A DNA stretch of 64,000 bases from Shewanella acanthi (GTDB lineage Bacteria; Pseudomonadota; Gammaproteobacteria; Enterobacterales; Shewanellaceae). The notes beneath the pieces were generated by a model, which saw only the letters and a program-made list of their open reading frames with translations, did not search any database and had not been told where the DNA came from. Positions 1-7,957 of this stretch are shown one piece after another (within the stretch, counting starts at the first letter, position 1; the number at the start of each line of letters is the position of its first letter). The DNA lies in NCBI RefSeq assembly GCF_019457475.1, contig NZ_CP080413.1:4069652-4133651 (forward strand), in the 5' to 3' direction. The position numbers were made by a program, and so were the translations under genes.

Positions 1-219
1 AACCGAGCGTTTGTTACGGTTGAGGGTAATGTAATAGGCGCCGAATCCATCCAGCGAGTTGTTAGGATCTGTGGCCAGCAGCTTGCGTGTGCCTTCGCCC
101 TGAAGCGGCTCAACCTTGATGGTGTCCGCTCCCATATCCGACAGGATCATTGCACCATAGGGCCCAGACAACATATGGGTTAGGTCGATTATTCTTATAC
201 CCGCTAACGGCTTGTTCAT
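1..219 (-). CDS. Family III CoA-transferase (CaiB/BaiF), N-terminal part only
   Basis: The first 73 codons of a CoA-transferase run off the left edge. The reading frame begins MNKPLAGIRIIDLTHM, followed by SGPYGAMILSDMGAD and a KVEPLQGEGTR segment, the usual N-terminal CoA-binding half of CaiB/BaiF/formyl-CoA transferases. A good Shine-Dalgarno (AAGGGGAT) precedes the ATG. It is a paralogue of the complete CoA-transferase at 37422-38606 (same GP-x(4)-IL-x-D-x-GA pattern). The catalytic Asp lies outside the window. A palindromic operator sits about 40 bases upstream. It probably activates a dicarboxylate of the catabolic island with CoA; the substrate is unknown. Confidence 0.85.
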   Translation of the reverse strand, partial: MNKPLAGIRIIDLTHMLSGPYGAMILSDMGADTIKVEPLQGEGTRKLLATDPNNSLDGFGAYYITLNRNKRSV

Positions 220-256
220 TGTTAGGATCCCCTTCCAAAACAGCAATTAAACACAA

Positions 257-274
257 TGATATAACTTTATATCA
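257..274. promoter_or_regulatory. Palindromic operator, island regulon
   Basis: TGATATAA-CT-TTATATCA is a perfect inverted repeat with 8-base arms, upstream of the partial CoA-transferase. The same palindrome with CA centre occurs at 37352-37369, and weaker copies lie before four other transcription units of the island. It is probably the binding site of the GntR-family regulator at 2641-3414. The binding protein is inferred. Confidence 0.65.
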
Positions 275-382
275 TTTATATTTTTTCAGCAAGCATTCCG
301 TATGACCCATTACGAGTAGCACAAAAGCAAATCGGCTCAACAACAGACTTCAGTGAGACAAAAGGAATAGCAAAATAAGGAC

Positions 383-1393
383 TTAAGACCGCAGTTCGCG
401 CTTAGCCACGGAACGGTTAGCGAACCTGCCTATGGCATGGATAAGGGTAAACAAGCCAACACCGAGGTAAAGCACCATCGGGATGCGAAAAATTTCTATA
501 CCCTTAATAAAATTGCTTTGGTAATAAAGGACCAAAACCACGACAAACAAACCGCTGAACAGCATTATCATTCGTTGGCTCAAGCCTAATCCGTAGATTT
601 GGGTAACGAAGAAAATCACCGCAAAGCCAAAGACAAACATAGAGACAGACTCCCCATGCACCGAGGCGTAGGCCACCAATGCACCGTGGAGTAACACGAA
701 GGTTTCGAGTAATACAGTCCAATATTTGTTGCGATGAAAGCGAGTGAAAAACAGACTTCCCTGCAACATCAACATAAACATGTAGAAGTTACCGAGCAGA
801 TGCCCCACTGTGGTTTCAATGGGATGAAACCAAAAGGTATAAATAATTGCCCAAGCAAAGTAATAGCCGTGGTATTGCTTTACCACGTTGTAGGTCTGGT
901 CTATACCGATGATCTTTTTACCGAAGAATAATCCGCGGCGTTTGTGCTCAATTAATAGCACCATCAGCAGCAGAATAATCACCGAGAACTGTGCACTAAG
1001 ATTACTCACATCTTGGGCGAGGCCATCATAAAAAATCTTGGTTTGCACTATATGCAAAACGATAAAAAATAGATTTGTACCAATGGCATACAGATTGACC
1101 CTATGTAAGCCTAAGCTCTTGTAGGGCGAGTCGCTCGCCTTATCATCCAAGGTTCGGGAGGAATAAGCGGTTTTCGCACTGTAGATTAACCACCAAATAG
1201 CCACCTGATGGCAGGCATAGAACCCCCAGGCGGTAAAATGACTCCAAAAATCAGGATCAGGCCGTTTCCAGAAATACCACAGCGGCCCCTTATCGGGGAT
1301 AAAGGCAATGTGTGCGCTGTAGGGGCCAATCAACCAAATCAAGCCAACTAAAGCAACACAACCTAAAATGCCCAGCGGTAAACTAAAACGCAT
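383..1393 (-). CDS. Multi-spanning membrane protein, unrecognised, histidine-rich
   Basis: A 336-residue integral membrane protein with roughly nine to ten hydrophobic segments. I recognise no family. Many histidines lie in or next to membrane segments: WSHFTAWGFYACHQ near residue 50, a VLHIVQTK segment near 115, FHPIETTVGHLLGNFY near 190-205, TRFHRNKYW and LLHGALVAYASVHG. That pattern would suit haem or metal binding, but this is speculation. The start has a good ribosome site (GGAGCAGGT). It is codirectional with and between the CoA-transferase and the decarboxylase-like gene, so it belongs to the island. Confidence 0.6.
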   Translation of the reverse strand: MRFSLPLGILGCVALVGLIWLIGPYSAHIAFIPDKGPLWYFWKRPDPDFWSHFTAWGFYACHQVAIWWLIYSAKTAYSSRTLDDKASDSPYKSLGLHRVNLYAIGTNLFFIVLHIVQTKIFYDGLAQDVSNLSAQFSVIILLLMVLLIEHKRRGLFFGKKIIGIDQTYNVVKQYHGYYFAWAIIYTFWFHPIETTVGHLLGNFYMFMLMLQGSLFFTRFHRNKYWTVLLETFVLLHGALVAYASVHGESVSMFVFGFAVIFFVTQIYGLGLSQRMIMLFSGLFVVVLVLYYQSNFIKGIEIFRIPMVLYLGVGLFTLIHAIGRFANRSVAKRELRS

Positions 1394-1454
1394 ACCTGCT
1401 CCTGATTATCCATTCATCTCATTCTTGCCCAAGACAACAACGGCCAAATTAGGT

Positions 1455-2231
1455 CTAGAACTCTTCCAACAAACGTCCCATACCGGTGATTTTATCGTTC
1501 ACACCACAGGCGCGCAGCGCATGCCACACTGTGCAGGTATTGATTGGTAACATAGGCTTACTTAGGATATGTTCAAAACTTGGGAATATATCCACGGTCG
1601 ACAAGTTTGTACCGCATTGGATAATGCAATCTACGTCATCTGCATCGACTTCATAAATTGCATCAACCACTTGCTTGATCGACGTTTCGGCAATAGCCGT
1701 CGCCGATGGGCGGTTGAGACCTTTAACCTTATGTACTTCGAAACCAATATCACTGAAAAAACGGATCACGTTTTCATCGCCTACCTGCGGGTAAGGGGTG
1801 ATAACAGAGATTTTTTTGCAACCAAACTTCTCTAATGCCTCTTTAGTGGCACCGGCACCGGTAGTTAAGCCTAGGTCGCCAATCTGGTTTTTGATTTCAC
1901 GTTCGAAGGCTATATTGCCTTCGAGACCGCCCCAAAAGGTTTCCGCAGACATACCGAGCATGATATGATTTACTTTCGCACTCAATACGTTACGAATAGA
2001 GTATGGGATCTCTCCTCGCATAATTTCGAGGAAGCGTTCAAACACTTGGTTATCCGACTCGCCGGTTTTAGCCACTTCATCGGCCCAATTACGTAACTCG
2101 ATATAGAAGCGCGATGGGTGCCAAGACACGCCATCGAGACGAATTTTCTGTAGATCATATTCCACACCAGTATTGGTAGACGGAATAATGACGCCGATTT
2201 GAGCGCGGCGAGCTATTTGGTAGTTGTCCAT
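1455..2231 (-). CDS. Asp/Glu-racemase superfamily protein, arylmalonate decarboxylase/maleate isomerase type
   Basis: 258 residues starting with an RRAQIGVIIPSTNTGVEYD segment typical of the maleate isomerase/arylmalonate decarboxylase (AMDase) group. The superfamily uses one Cys in each of two lobes for racemisation or isomerisation. Here the first-lobe position reads LGMSAETF (Gly93-Met94-Ser95), without Cys, while the second lobe keeps Cys206-Gly207 (IIQCGTNLS). That is the single-Cys arrangement of AMDase rather than of maleate cis-trans isomerase. It may decarboxylate a malonate-type intermediate or isomerise a substituted maleate. Ribosome site AGGGACT. A degenerate operator lies upstream at 2308-2325. 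Confidence 0.75.
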   Translation of the reverse strand: MDNYQIARRAQIGVIIPSTNTGVEYDLQKIRLDGVSWHPSRFYIELRNWADEVAKTGESDNQVFERFLEIMRGEIPYSIRNVLSAKVNHIMLGMSAETFWGGLEGNIAFEREIKNQIGDLGLTTGAGATKEALEKFGCKKISVITPYPQVGDENVIRFFSDIGFEVHKVKGLNRPSATAIAETSIKQVVDAIYEVDADDVDCIIQCGTNLSTVDIFPSFEHILSKPMLPINTCTVWHALRACGVNDKITGMGRLLEEF

Positions 2232-2640
2232 TGCAGTCCCTTATTTCACCACTCAGTTCAATACGGCATGGAGTTGAGACTGAGATCAATTGCAGATTTT
2301 GACTTAATGATATATCATTTATAACGTTAACCCAAAGCTACACCATTAAATCGAAAACCACAACCACCGGATGAGCACTGTGTAGTTAGGTTGCAATAAG
2401 CTGCCTATCAGAGCATATTCAAGGGGTTAAAACCCACTGAAACAACATGTTAAGCATTAAAGACTGAATAAGTCTTTGGGCTTATTCGTGGCAAAGCAAT
2501 TGTTATATTTGCTCTAAGCCTATAACATGAAATTGCTATATTTTTAAGCGTTTTCACAAACCCTGTGGCTCAGACTATGTTAAAGACGACCGATAAAATC
2601 GGGGCGCTTTGACGTAATAAACCAACGACAGAATGAAACT
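2232..2640. promoter_or_regulatory. Divergent intergenic control region
   Basis: 409 bases between the divergently transcribed decarboxylase-like gene and the GntR regulator. It holds a degenerate copy of the island operator at 2308-2325 (TGATATAT-CA-TTTATAAC; left arm 7 of 8, right arm poor) and further half-site-like motifs (TTGTTATATTTGC near 2500, AATTGCTATATTTTT near 2530), which could serve autoregulation. No small gene is evident. Confidence 0.45.
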
Positions 2641-3414
2641 ATGACATTTGAAGAACTGTTATCTGATCCCCGCTTAAAGCATGCTTTAGTGAGCGACGTA
2701 CCAACCCCCTTGTACCATCAGGTCTATCTTTTTCTTAAGGAAAAAATTCACTTAGGGGAAATCCCCTATGGTGAAAAAATGCCGACTGAACATCAGCTAT
2801 CGGATGTATTCGGTGTATCACGCATTACCGCTAAGCGCGCAATGGATGAGCTGGCAGAGGAAGGTTATATCAGCCGTCACCGTGGTAAAGGTTCACATGT
2901 GACCTACAAGCACCGCGCCGAGCAGTTGGATGCACCTATTTCGGGTCTGTTGGAAAGCCTAGCGATCATGGGCCGCGAAACCCAAGTCCAGTCTTTAATG
3001 TTCCGTAAGTCTATTCCTCCCTTGGATATTCAAGAACGCTTCGGCACTGATGGCCAAACCGAGCTGATTCAATCACAACGTATTCGTCTGTCCGAGGGTG
3101 TACCTTTTGGCTACTACGGTAGCTGGACCCGCGATATTGGCGATATATACAACGAAGAAAACCTACTGAAGATGTCACGTATGGACATCTTCAGAATGTC
3201 AGGTATCGAACTCCATTCCTGCAAGGTGAAACAGTCGCTAACTGCCACCCTATCGAATGTCGATACAGCCATGCATTTAGAAATTCCAACCGGCAAACCG
3301 TTACTCGTACTGGATCGCTCTATGTACGATAAAGACGGCAAGCTGTTTGATCATATGTACGCCGTTTATCGCCCAGATCAATACCAGTTTGAGATGGAGT
3401 TTTCGGTTAGTTAG
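2641..3414 (+). CDS. GntR-family regulator, HutC/FarR subfamily (UTRA domain)
   Basis: 257 residues. An N-terminal winged helix (about 20-88) carries the GntR signature: PLYHQVYLFLKEKI, then PTEHQLSDVFGVSRITAKRAMDEL and RHRGKGSHV. The C-terminal half (about 95-257) looks like the UTRA/chorismate-lyase-fold effector domain of HutC-type repressors, which bind small catabolic metabolites. It lies between the divergent left operon and the DUF2141 gene. The repeated palindrome across the island (257-274, 37352-37369 and degenerate copies) fits a GntR dimer site, so this is the best candidate for the island-wide regulator. Confidence 0.88.
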   Translation: MTFEELLSDPRLKHALVSDVPTPLYHQVYLFLKEKIHLGEIPYGEKMPTEHQLSDVFGVSRITAKRAMDELAEEGYISRHRGKGSHVTYKHRAEQLDAPISGLLESLAIMGRETQVQSLMFRKSIPPLDIQERFGTDGQTELIQSQRIRLSEGVPFGYYGSWTRDIGDIYNEENLLKMSRMDIFRMSGIELHSCKVKQSLTATLSNVDTAMHLEIPTGKPLLVLDRSMYDKDGKLFDHMYAVYRPDQYQFEMEFSVS

Positions 3415-3465
3415 AAACTAAACACTGTTTATTGCTGTATCGGTGTGATAACAAAGGAAAGTGAT

Positions 3466-3921
3466 ATGTACGCGAAACCCGCTAAAGCTGTCAGCCTGTT
3501 GTTTACCTGCATTGGTTTAGCCTGCTCAGTATCGGCACAAAGCCTCAATGTAACCCTATCGGGACTGCAATCGGATCAAGGCAAGCTAGTCGTTCGAGTC
3601 TATAACAGTGATAAACAGTGGTTGTCCGATAAACCCAATGAGATTTATAAGCTGCACACCATCAATCTTAAGGATCAGGTGAAAGATGAAAAGCTGGAGT
3701 TTAGCTTAGATCTACCTGACGGTGATTATGCCCTGTCAGTATTCCAAGATAAGGATGAAGACGGCGCGCTAAAGAGTAACTGGATTGGTATCCCAAGGGA
3801 GCCTGTCGCTATCTCAAATAATGCTAAGGGTAGCATGGGCGCACCTGAGTTTAAGGATGCTAAATTTCAAATTGCGGGCCAACCAGTGCTGCAAACGCTT
3901 AATCTTGCTAACTTTAACTAA
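3466..3921 (+). CDS. DUF2141 family secreted protein
   Basis: 151 residues with a signal peptide (MYAKPAKAVSLLFTCIGLAC, cleavage after VSAQ). The mature part shows the DUF2141 pattern: GKLVVRVYNSD near the start, DGDYALSVFQDKDEDGALKSN in the middle, then GIPREPVAISNNAKGSMGAPEF. The family is a small periplasmic or outer-membrane-associated beta protein of unknown function. The ATG at 3466 is preferred over the in-frame GTG at 3445 because AAAGGAAA sits six bases before it. It follows the GntR gene by 51 bases and ends at a strong terminator. Confidence 0.8.
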   Translation: MYAKPAKAVSLLFTCIGLACSVSAQSLNVTLSGLQSDQGKLVVRVYNSDKQWLSDKPNEIYKLHTINLKDQVKDEKLEFSLDLPDGDYALSVFQDKDEDGALKSNWIGIPREPVAISNNAKGSMGAPEFKDAKFQIAGQPVLQTLNLANFN

Positions 3922-3970
3922 TCCACATCGTTAAATTCAAAATAGTTAGATTGCAAGTATCTAAATTAAA

Positions 3971-4004
3971 AGCCCCAACTTAGCTACCTAAGTTGGGGCT
4001 TTTT
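3971..4004. terminator. Rho-independent terminator between convergent genes
   Basis: A perfect 13-base stem (AGCCCCAACTTAG / CTAAGTTGGGGCT) with a 4-base loop is followed by T5 on the + strand and flanked by an A-run on the other side. It can serve both the DUF2141 gene and the convergent MFS gene. Confidence 0.9.
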
Positions 4005-4021
4005 GATGGCTGAAAGTCAGC

Positions 4022-5320
4022 TTAGTTAAGTGGCACGATTTTATTTTTCACTATCAAGCCCCACACAAACACGACTAAGCCGCAGAAACCGACAAAGACG
4101 AAGGGGCCAGATTGATCCCAATTGTCATAAAGGTAACCACCCACCACGCTGGAAACCAAAATGCCAATAGCACCGCAGAGGTTAAAGATACCTATGACGG
4201 CACCGCGCTTCTCTGCAGGTGTTTGCTGCGAAATCAGTACCCCAGAGGTGATAATGGCACCAATTTCACTCAAACCAATAATCACCACAACCACCAGCAT
4301 GCCACCACCGAAGGGATCTGACACGAGGTAAGTGCTGCAATAACCCACAAAGGTAATAAACAGCGCAATTAACAACGCGGTTACCCGATTGAGCTTGTCG
4401 GTTAAGATACCAAATAACGGCGCACCAAATAGCGCCACACTCTGGGCAATAGCAACAATAATGCCGGCTTTTTTCAAGGCATCGGCCGCAGTCATGCCCA
4501 CTTCTTGGGTGCCATAGTTAGACAACCACAAGGTCATAAAGGCGCCAACTATGGTGAGGTTTGCACGCGATACAAAAGCGGCGCCATAGGCCAGTGCAAT
4601 ACCTGGCTCGCGGGCCGCTTTTATACCTTCGTAGATTAACAGGAATATCGAAGGTTTCTGTTCATGCACTACGGTTTCATGGGCCTTTAAGCCACGAATA
4701 GACAATAAACCAACGGCAACAGCAAAACCCGCGACGATCAAATAGGTTTGAGTACCGGCCTCAAAGGCCGACATGCCCTGCTGCTGAAACACTGCAGGTA
4801 AACGCAGTAACACAAACAGGGCGATGACCGCACCAATGCCGTTGCAAACACCCTGTAAACCCGCTGCCTTACCACGATTGATGTCCTTGGCATAATCGGC
4901 CAGCAGAGTCACAATCATGCAGGTAGCGGAGGCGATACCCAGACCGTAAATCACCCGATATACGATCAGCTCATTGACGCTTTTTGCATGGGGATACAGA
5001 TACATGGCTACGGCCACCAGCATAAAGCCCAGTACCATAATGGCGCGTCGACCGAGTTTATCCGACCAAGCACCCCAAAAACCGACCGAGGCGATAATCG
5101 CCATCTCACCCCAAAAGTTTAATTTGCCACTCACTACGCCCTGTTCGAGCGTTGGAATATGCATAATTTCATTAAATAAAAACGGCTGGAAAGCATTAAT
5201 AAAGGTGCCTAATAGAATCGTAGCGACACAGGTTAGGTAGAAGGTTGACATATGCCATCCTGTCACACCGTCGCTGACACTAATCCCTAGGTATTTCTTT
5301 TCAATCACTGAATCAGACAT
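4022..5320 (-). CDS. MFS transporter
   Basis: 432 residues, about 12 membrane segments. The loop 2-3 motif of the major facilitator superfamily is visible as GAWSDKLGRRAIMVLG near residue 80, with a second-half counterpart GILTDKLNRVTALL near 300. RVIYGLGIASATCMIVTLLADY follows the first motif. It is a probable cytoplasmic-membrane importer or exporter of an island substrate or intermediate; specificity cannot be read. Ribosome site AAAGGGAAAG. The next membrane gene lies 27 bases upstream on the same strand, suggesting cotranscription. Confidence 0.85.
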   Translation of the reverse strand: MSDSVIEKKYLGISVSDGVTGWHMSTFYLTCVATILLGTFINAFQPFLFNEIMHIPTLEQGVVSGKLNFWGEMAIIASVGFWGAWSDKLGRRAIMVLGFMLVAVAMYLYPHAKSVNELIVYRVIYGLGIASATCMIVTLLADYAKDINRGKAAGLQGVCNGIGAVIALFVLLRLPAVFQQQGMSAFEAGTQTYLIVAGFAVAVGLLSIRGLKAHETVVHEQKPSIFLLIYEGIKAAREPGIALAYGAAFVSRANLTIVGAFMTLWLSNYGTQEVGMTAADALKKAGIIVAIAQSVALFGAPLFGILTDKLNRVTALLIALFITFVGYCSTYLVSDPFGGGMLVVVVIIGLSEIGAIITSGVLISQQTPAEKRGAVIGIFNLCGAIGILVSSVVGGYLYDNWDQSGPFVFVGFCGLVVFVWGLIVKNKIVPLN

Positions 5321-5347
5321 GCTCTTTCCCTTTCATAAGACCACTGA

Positions 5348-6046
5348 TTATCGCGTTGATTCGGTAACGACATTTAGGCGATGTTTGTTGTAAAGCATCC
5401 AGGCCGCGGCCAACAATGCCCCCTGAGTAAAGGCATTAAGAATTTGTTCTATCCACTGAACTTCTTCATGCTGATGTCCCAAACGAGCTAACCCCGCGAG
5501 GACAAACACCCCCACCAGATTCAGCACAAACAGCAAAGCGCTGGCGCGAAGATTTAGCTGCAAACTATGTCTCACCGCATGCCAAATCAGCACGACGTTC
5601 GACACAGTTACCAACACCAAAAGTGCAATAAACCACAGGCGTTTTTCAGGGAATGTCACCGCTAAATAACCTGCAGTGCCAGCAAATATGGCGATGGTTA
5701 ATAACGGCCAGACAATCGCAGAAGAGGAGATAGGATGTTGGCGATAGGTCTTACGCGCTGACCAAAGGTAAAAGGTCAACAGGGTAAAACCTGGTGCTAG
5801 AAATATAAAGAAGCTGTTATTTAACAGAGGATAATGCACATCGGTAGCGGCGATCAGGAATTTCCAGAACACCTTACATAGGCCACCTATGATAATCAGA
5901 ATGGCCGACCCCATGGCGAGTGTCCTTATCGAGGGTTGGATCAAGCCAATTGCCTTAGCCAGATAAATCAACCCAGCGCTAGATAACAACACAGGGATAA
6001 AATCAAAAAGGGCCAAGCCCATGCTGTATTCAAATTCGTCTGTCAT
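5348..6046 (-). CDS. Integral membrane protein, unrecognised
   Basis: About 232 residues with six to seven hydrophobic segments and no recognised family. The ATG at 6046 (MTDEFEYSMGLALFDFIPV) is chosen because AGGAAAAA precedes it; an upstream in-frame ATG at 6091 would overlap the palindromic operator and lacks a ribosome site. It is upstream of and probably cotranscribed with the MFS gene, and divergent from the amidase operon. Membrane-embedded polar residues are few. Its role in the island is unknown; it could assist transport or be a redox membrane protein. Confidence 0.6.
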   Translation of the reverse strand: MTDEFEYSMGLALFDFIPVLLSSAGLIYLAKAIGLIQPSIRTLAMGSAILIIIGGLCKVFWKFLIAATDVHYPLLNNSFFIFLAPGFTLLTFYLWSARKTYRQHPISSSAIVWPLLTIAIFAGTAGYLAVTFPEKRLWFIALLVLVTVSNVVLIWHAVRHSLQLNLRASALLFVLNLVGVFVLAGLARLGHQHEEVQWIEQILNAFTQGALLAAAWMLYNKHRLNVVTESTR

Positions 6047-6090
6047 TTTTTTTCCTGCCTCGAACATTTTTGCTGACTTAGTCAAACTCA

Positions 6091-6108
6091 TGTTATATTG
6101 TTATATCA
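6091..6108. promoter_or_regulatory. Palindromic operator (one strong half-site), divergent promoters
   Basis: TGTTATAT-TG-TTATATCA: the right arm is identical to the island consensus and the left arm partly matches. It lies between the divergent membrane/MFS genes and the long amidase-to-monooxygenase operon, where one site could control both. Confidence 0.55.
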
Positions 6109-6206
6109 ATTAACAGTAACAGTTATCTCGCACTATGTCATCAGCGTTTAACTTCAAAAGATAATTACCAACGAACTGACGACATACATTATCAAAAGGA
6201 ATGACT

Positions 6207-7904
6207 ATGATCCGTGTTGCTGCCGCCCAATTCGCTGTGACCAATAATGTAAACGACAATTTAACAACATGTTTACGCATGATAAAAGAGGCCGCTAAAT
6301 GCGCCCCCGATCTTATTGTGTTACCCGAATTTGTTAACCACAATTCGTGGTATGACAACCACGCCCATTGCTATGACGTTTCTATTGCGCTGGACGGTGA
6401 CTTTGTAAATAGCATCAGAGCTGCTGCCATCGAGGCTAAAGCCTATGTGGTGTTTAACGCCACGGTTCAACGTCCGGGTAAAGGTGAGCGTCAAACCACA
6501 GGTACCAGTCTGCTAATCTCTCCTAGCGGCGAGTTATTAGCACAAAATAACAAACAGGTACTGGTAGGCCACGAAAACGATTTTCTCGATATCGCCGACA
6601 CCGAGGGGCCGATTATTGACACCCCCATCGGCAGACTCGCCATGTATTCCTGTATGGATGGGGTGATCAACGAAACCCCACGCGGGTTGGCGCTTCGCGG
6701 CGCACAAATCCTATGTAACAGTCTGAATTCCTTTGCCTTAGACGAAGGTAATCTCCACATCCCCGTGAGAGCCGCCGAAAACAAAGTCTTTATCGTCGCG
6801 GCTAATAAAGTGGGCCCACTGATCCCTGAGCCACTGTTAGTACCAGTGTCAGAAGCGACCAACATTCCACTGCACTTCTTAAGTGGCGCAGGAGACAGCC
6901 AAATCGTGGCGCCCGATGGCACAGTGCTGGCGATGGCGGGTAAATCCGAAGAGGTGATTTGGGCAGATATCGATCCCGAACTTGCCGATATCAAGACCCG
7001 CCCTGACGGCACAGATATAGTTAAACAACGTCGCCCCGAGCTTTATCAAACACTTGGTGACAATCCATCGACTCAGCCATTGCCCCAGTTTAATGGCGCA
7101 CTGGATTTAAACGTTGCCGCAATTAGCGTTTCAAGTACTGGCACTGAAGCCATTAACGAAGCCGTTAACGCAGTGCAGGCCAATCAGCAACATAAATTAA
7201 TCTGTTTGCCCGAACTGTTCTGGCTCGCCGATGCCCAACTTTTGGGAATCAAAGACGCTGAAGCACAACTCGCGATAGGTGAAGAGGCTGTAAACCGTCT
7301 GGCAACAGCCTGCGCGCCGGATCAATTTGTGGCGACCAGCGTTATCCGCCAGCACGGCGACCAGCTTGCCCACTGCGCGGTACTTATCAGTCACAGGGGC
7401 ATCGAATTTATTCAGGGACAGGTACACCACTGCGAACGTTTCGCTTGGTCGGGCCTCTGTGACAGCTTCGGTGTCTATGACAGTATCCACGGAAAGTTAG
7501 CGTTGATTTTAGAAGACGATGCGATTTACCCCGAAAGCTTCCGCCTGATTGCGATGCAGGGCTGCGAAGTGGTACTCGCACCTGTGCGTCAACAGGAAGC
7601 TTGGCAGTCACAAACGGGCCTTTTAGAGCGTGCCTCTGAAAACCGTGTCAATCTGGTTTCGGCCAGCACTCAGCCACAGGACAACGTCATCTGCATTATG
7701 CAGAAGGAATTCACCATTATGACCCCATGGCAAGAACGCAAGTTCGATGGCTTATTGAGTGCGGGGATTCAGGTATCGGGCAAGGTAGACAGTAATATCA
7801 CCTGCGCCACCATTCATCCACGGGCAGCCCATAACAAAGTGTGTTCACAAAACACGGATTTAATTAAGAATCGCCCATGGAAGCTGATGCAGGCAATGCT
7901 GTAA
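6207..7904 (+). CDS. Carbon-nitrogen hydrolase with two nitrilase-like domains, second one apparently inactive
   Basis: 565 residues from the ATG at 6207 (AAGGA six bases upstream; the ATG at 6201 abuts the ribosome site). In numbering from the ATG at 6201, domain 1 (about 3-285) has the nitrilase Glu-Lys-Cys triad: Glu43 (LPEF), Lys118 (NNKQVLVGHE) and Cys151 (AMYSCMDG, followed by ETPRGLALRGAQIL). Domain 2 (about 300-500) keeps Glu338 (LPELF), but the Lys region reads QVHHCERF and the Cys position reads LILEDDAIYPE. It probably hydrolyses an amide or nitrile; the second half may be structural or regulatory. It is the first gene of the + strand operon. Confidence 0.85.
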   Translation: MIRVAAAQFAVTNNVNDNLTTCLRMIKEAAKCAPDLIVLPEFVNHNSWYDNHAHCYDVSIALDGDFVNSIRAAAIEAKAYVVFNATVQRPGKGERQTTGTSLLISPSGELLAQNNKQVLVGHENDFLDIADTEGPIIDTPIGRLAMYSCMDGVINETPRGLALRGAQILCNSLNSFALDEGNLHIPVRAAENKVFIVAANKVGPLIPEPLLVPVSEATNIPLHFLSGAGDSQIVAPDGTVLAMAGKSEEVIWADIDPELADIKTRPDGTDIVKQRRPELYQTLGDNPSTQPLPQFNGALDLNVAAISVSSTGTEAINEAVNAVQANQQHKLICLPELFWLADAQLLGIKDAEAQLAIGEEAVNRLATACAPDQFVATSVIRQHGDQLAHCAVLISHRGIEFIQGQVHHCERFAWSGLCDSFGVYDSIHGKLALILEDDAIYPESFRLIAMQGCEVVLAPVRQQEAWQSQTGLLERASENRVNLVSASTQPQDNVICIMQKEFTIMTPWQERKFDGLLSAGIQVSGKVDSNITCATIHPRAAHNKVCSQNTDLIKNRPWKLMQAML

Positions 7905-7957
7905 GCCCCCCAAACTCAGTCACAAAACCGAATTTAGACAAAATAAAGAGAATAACT

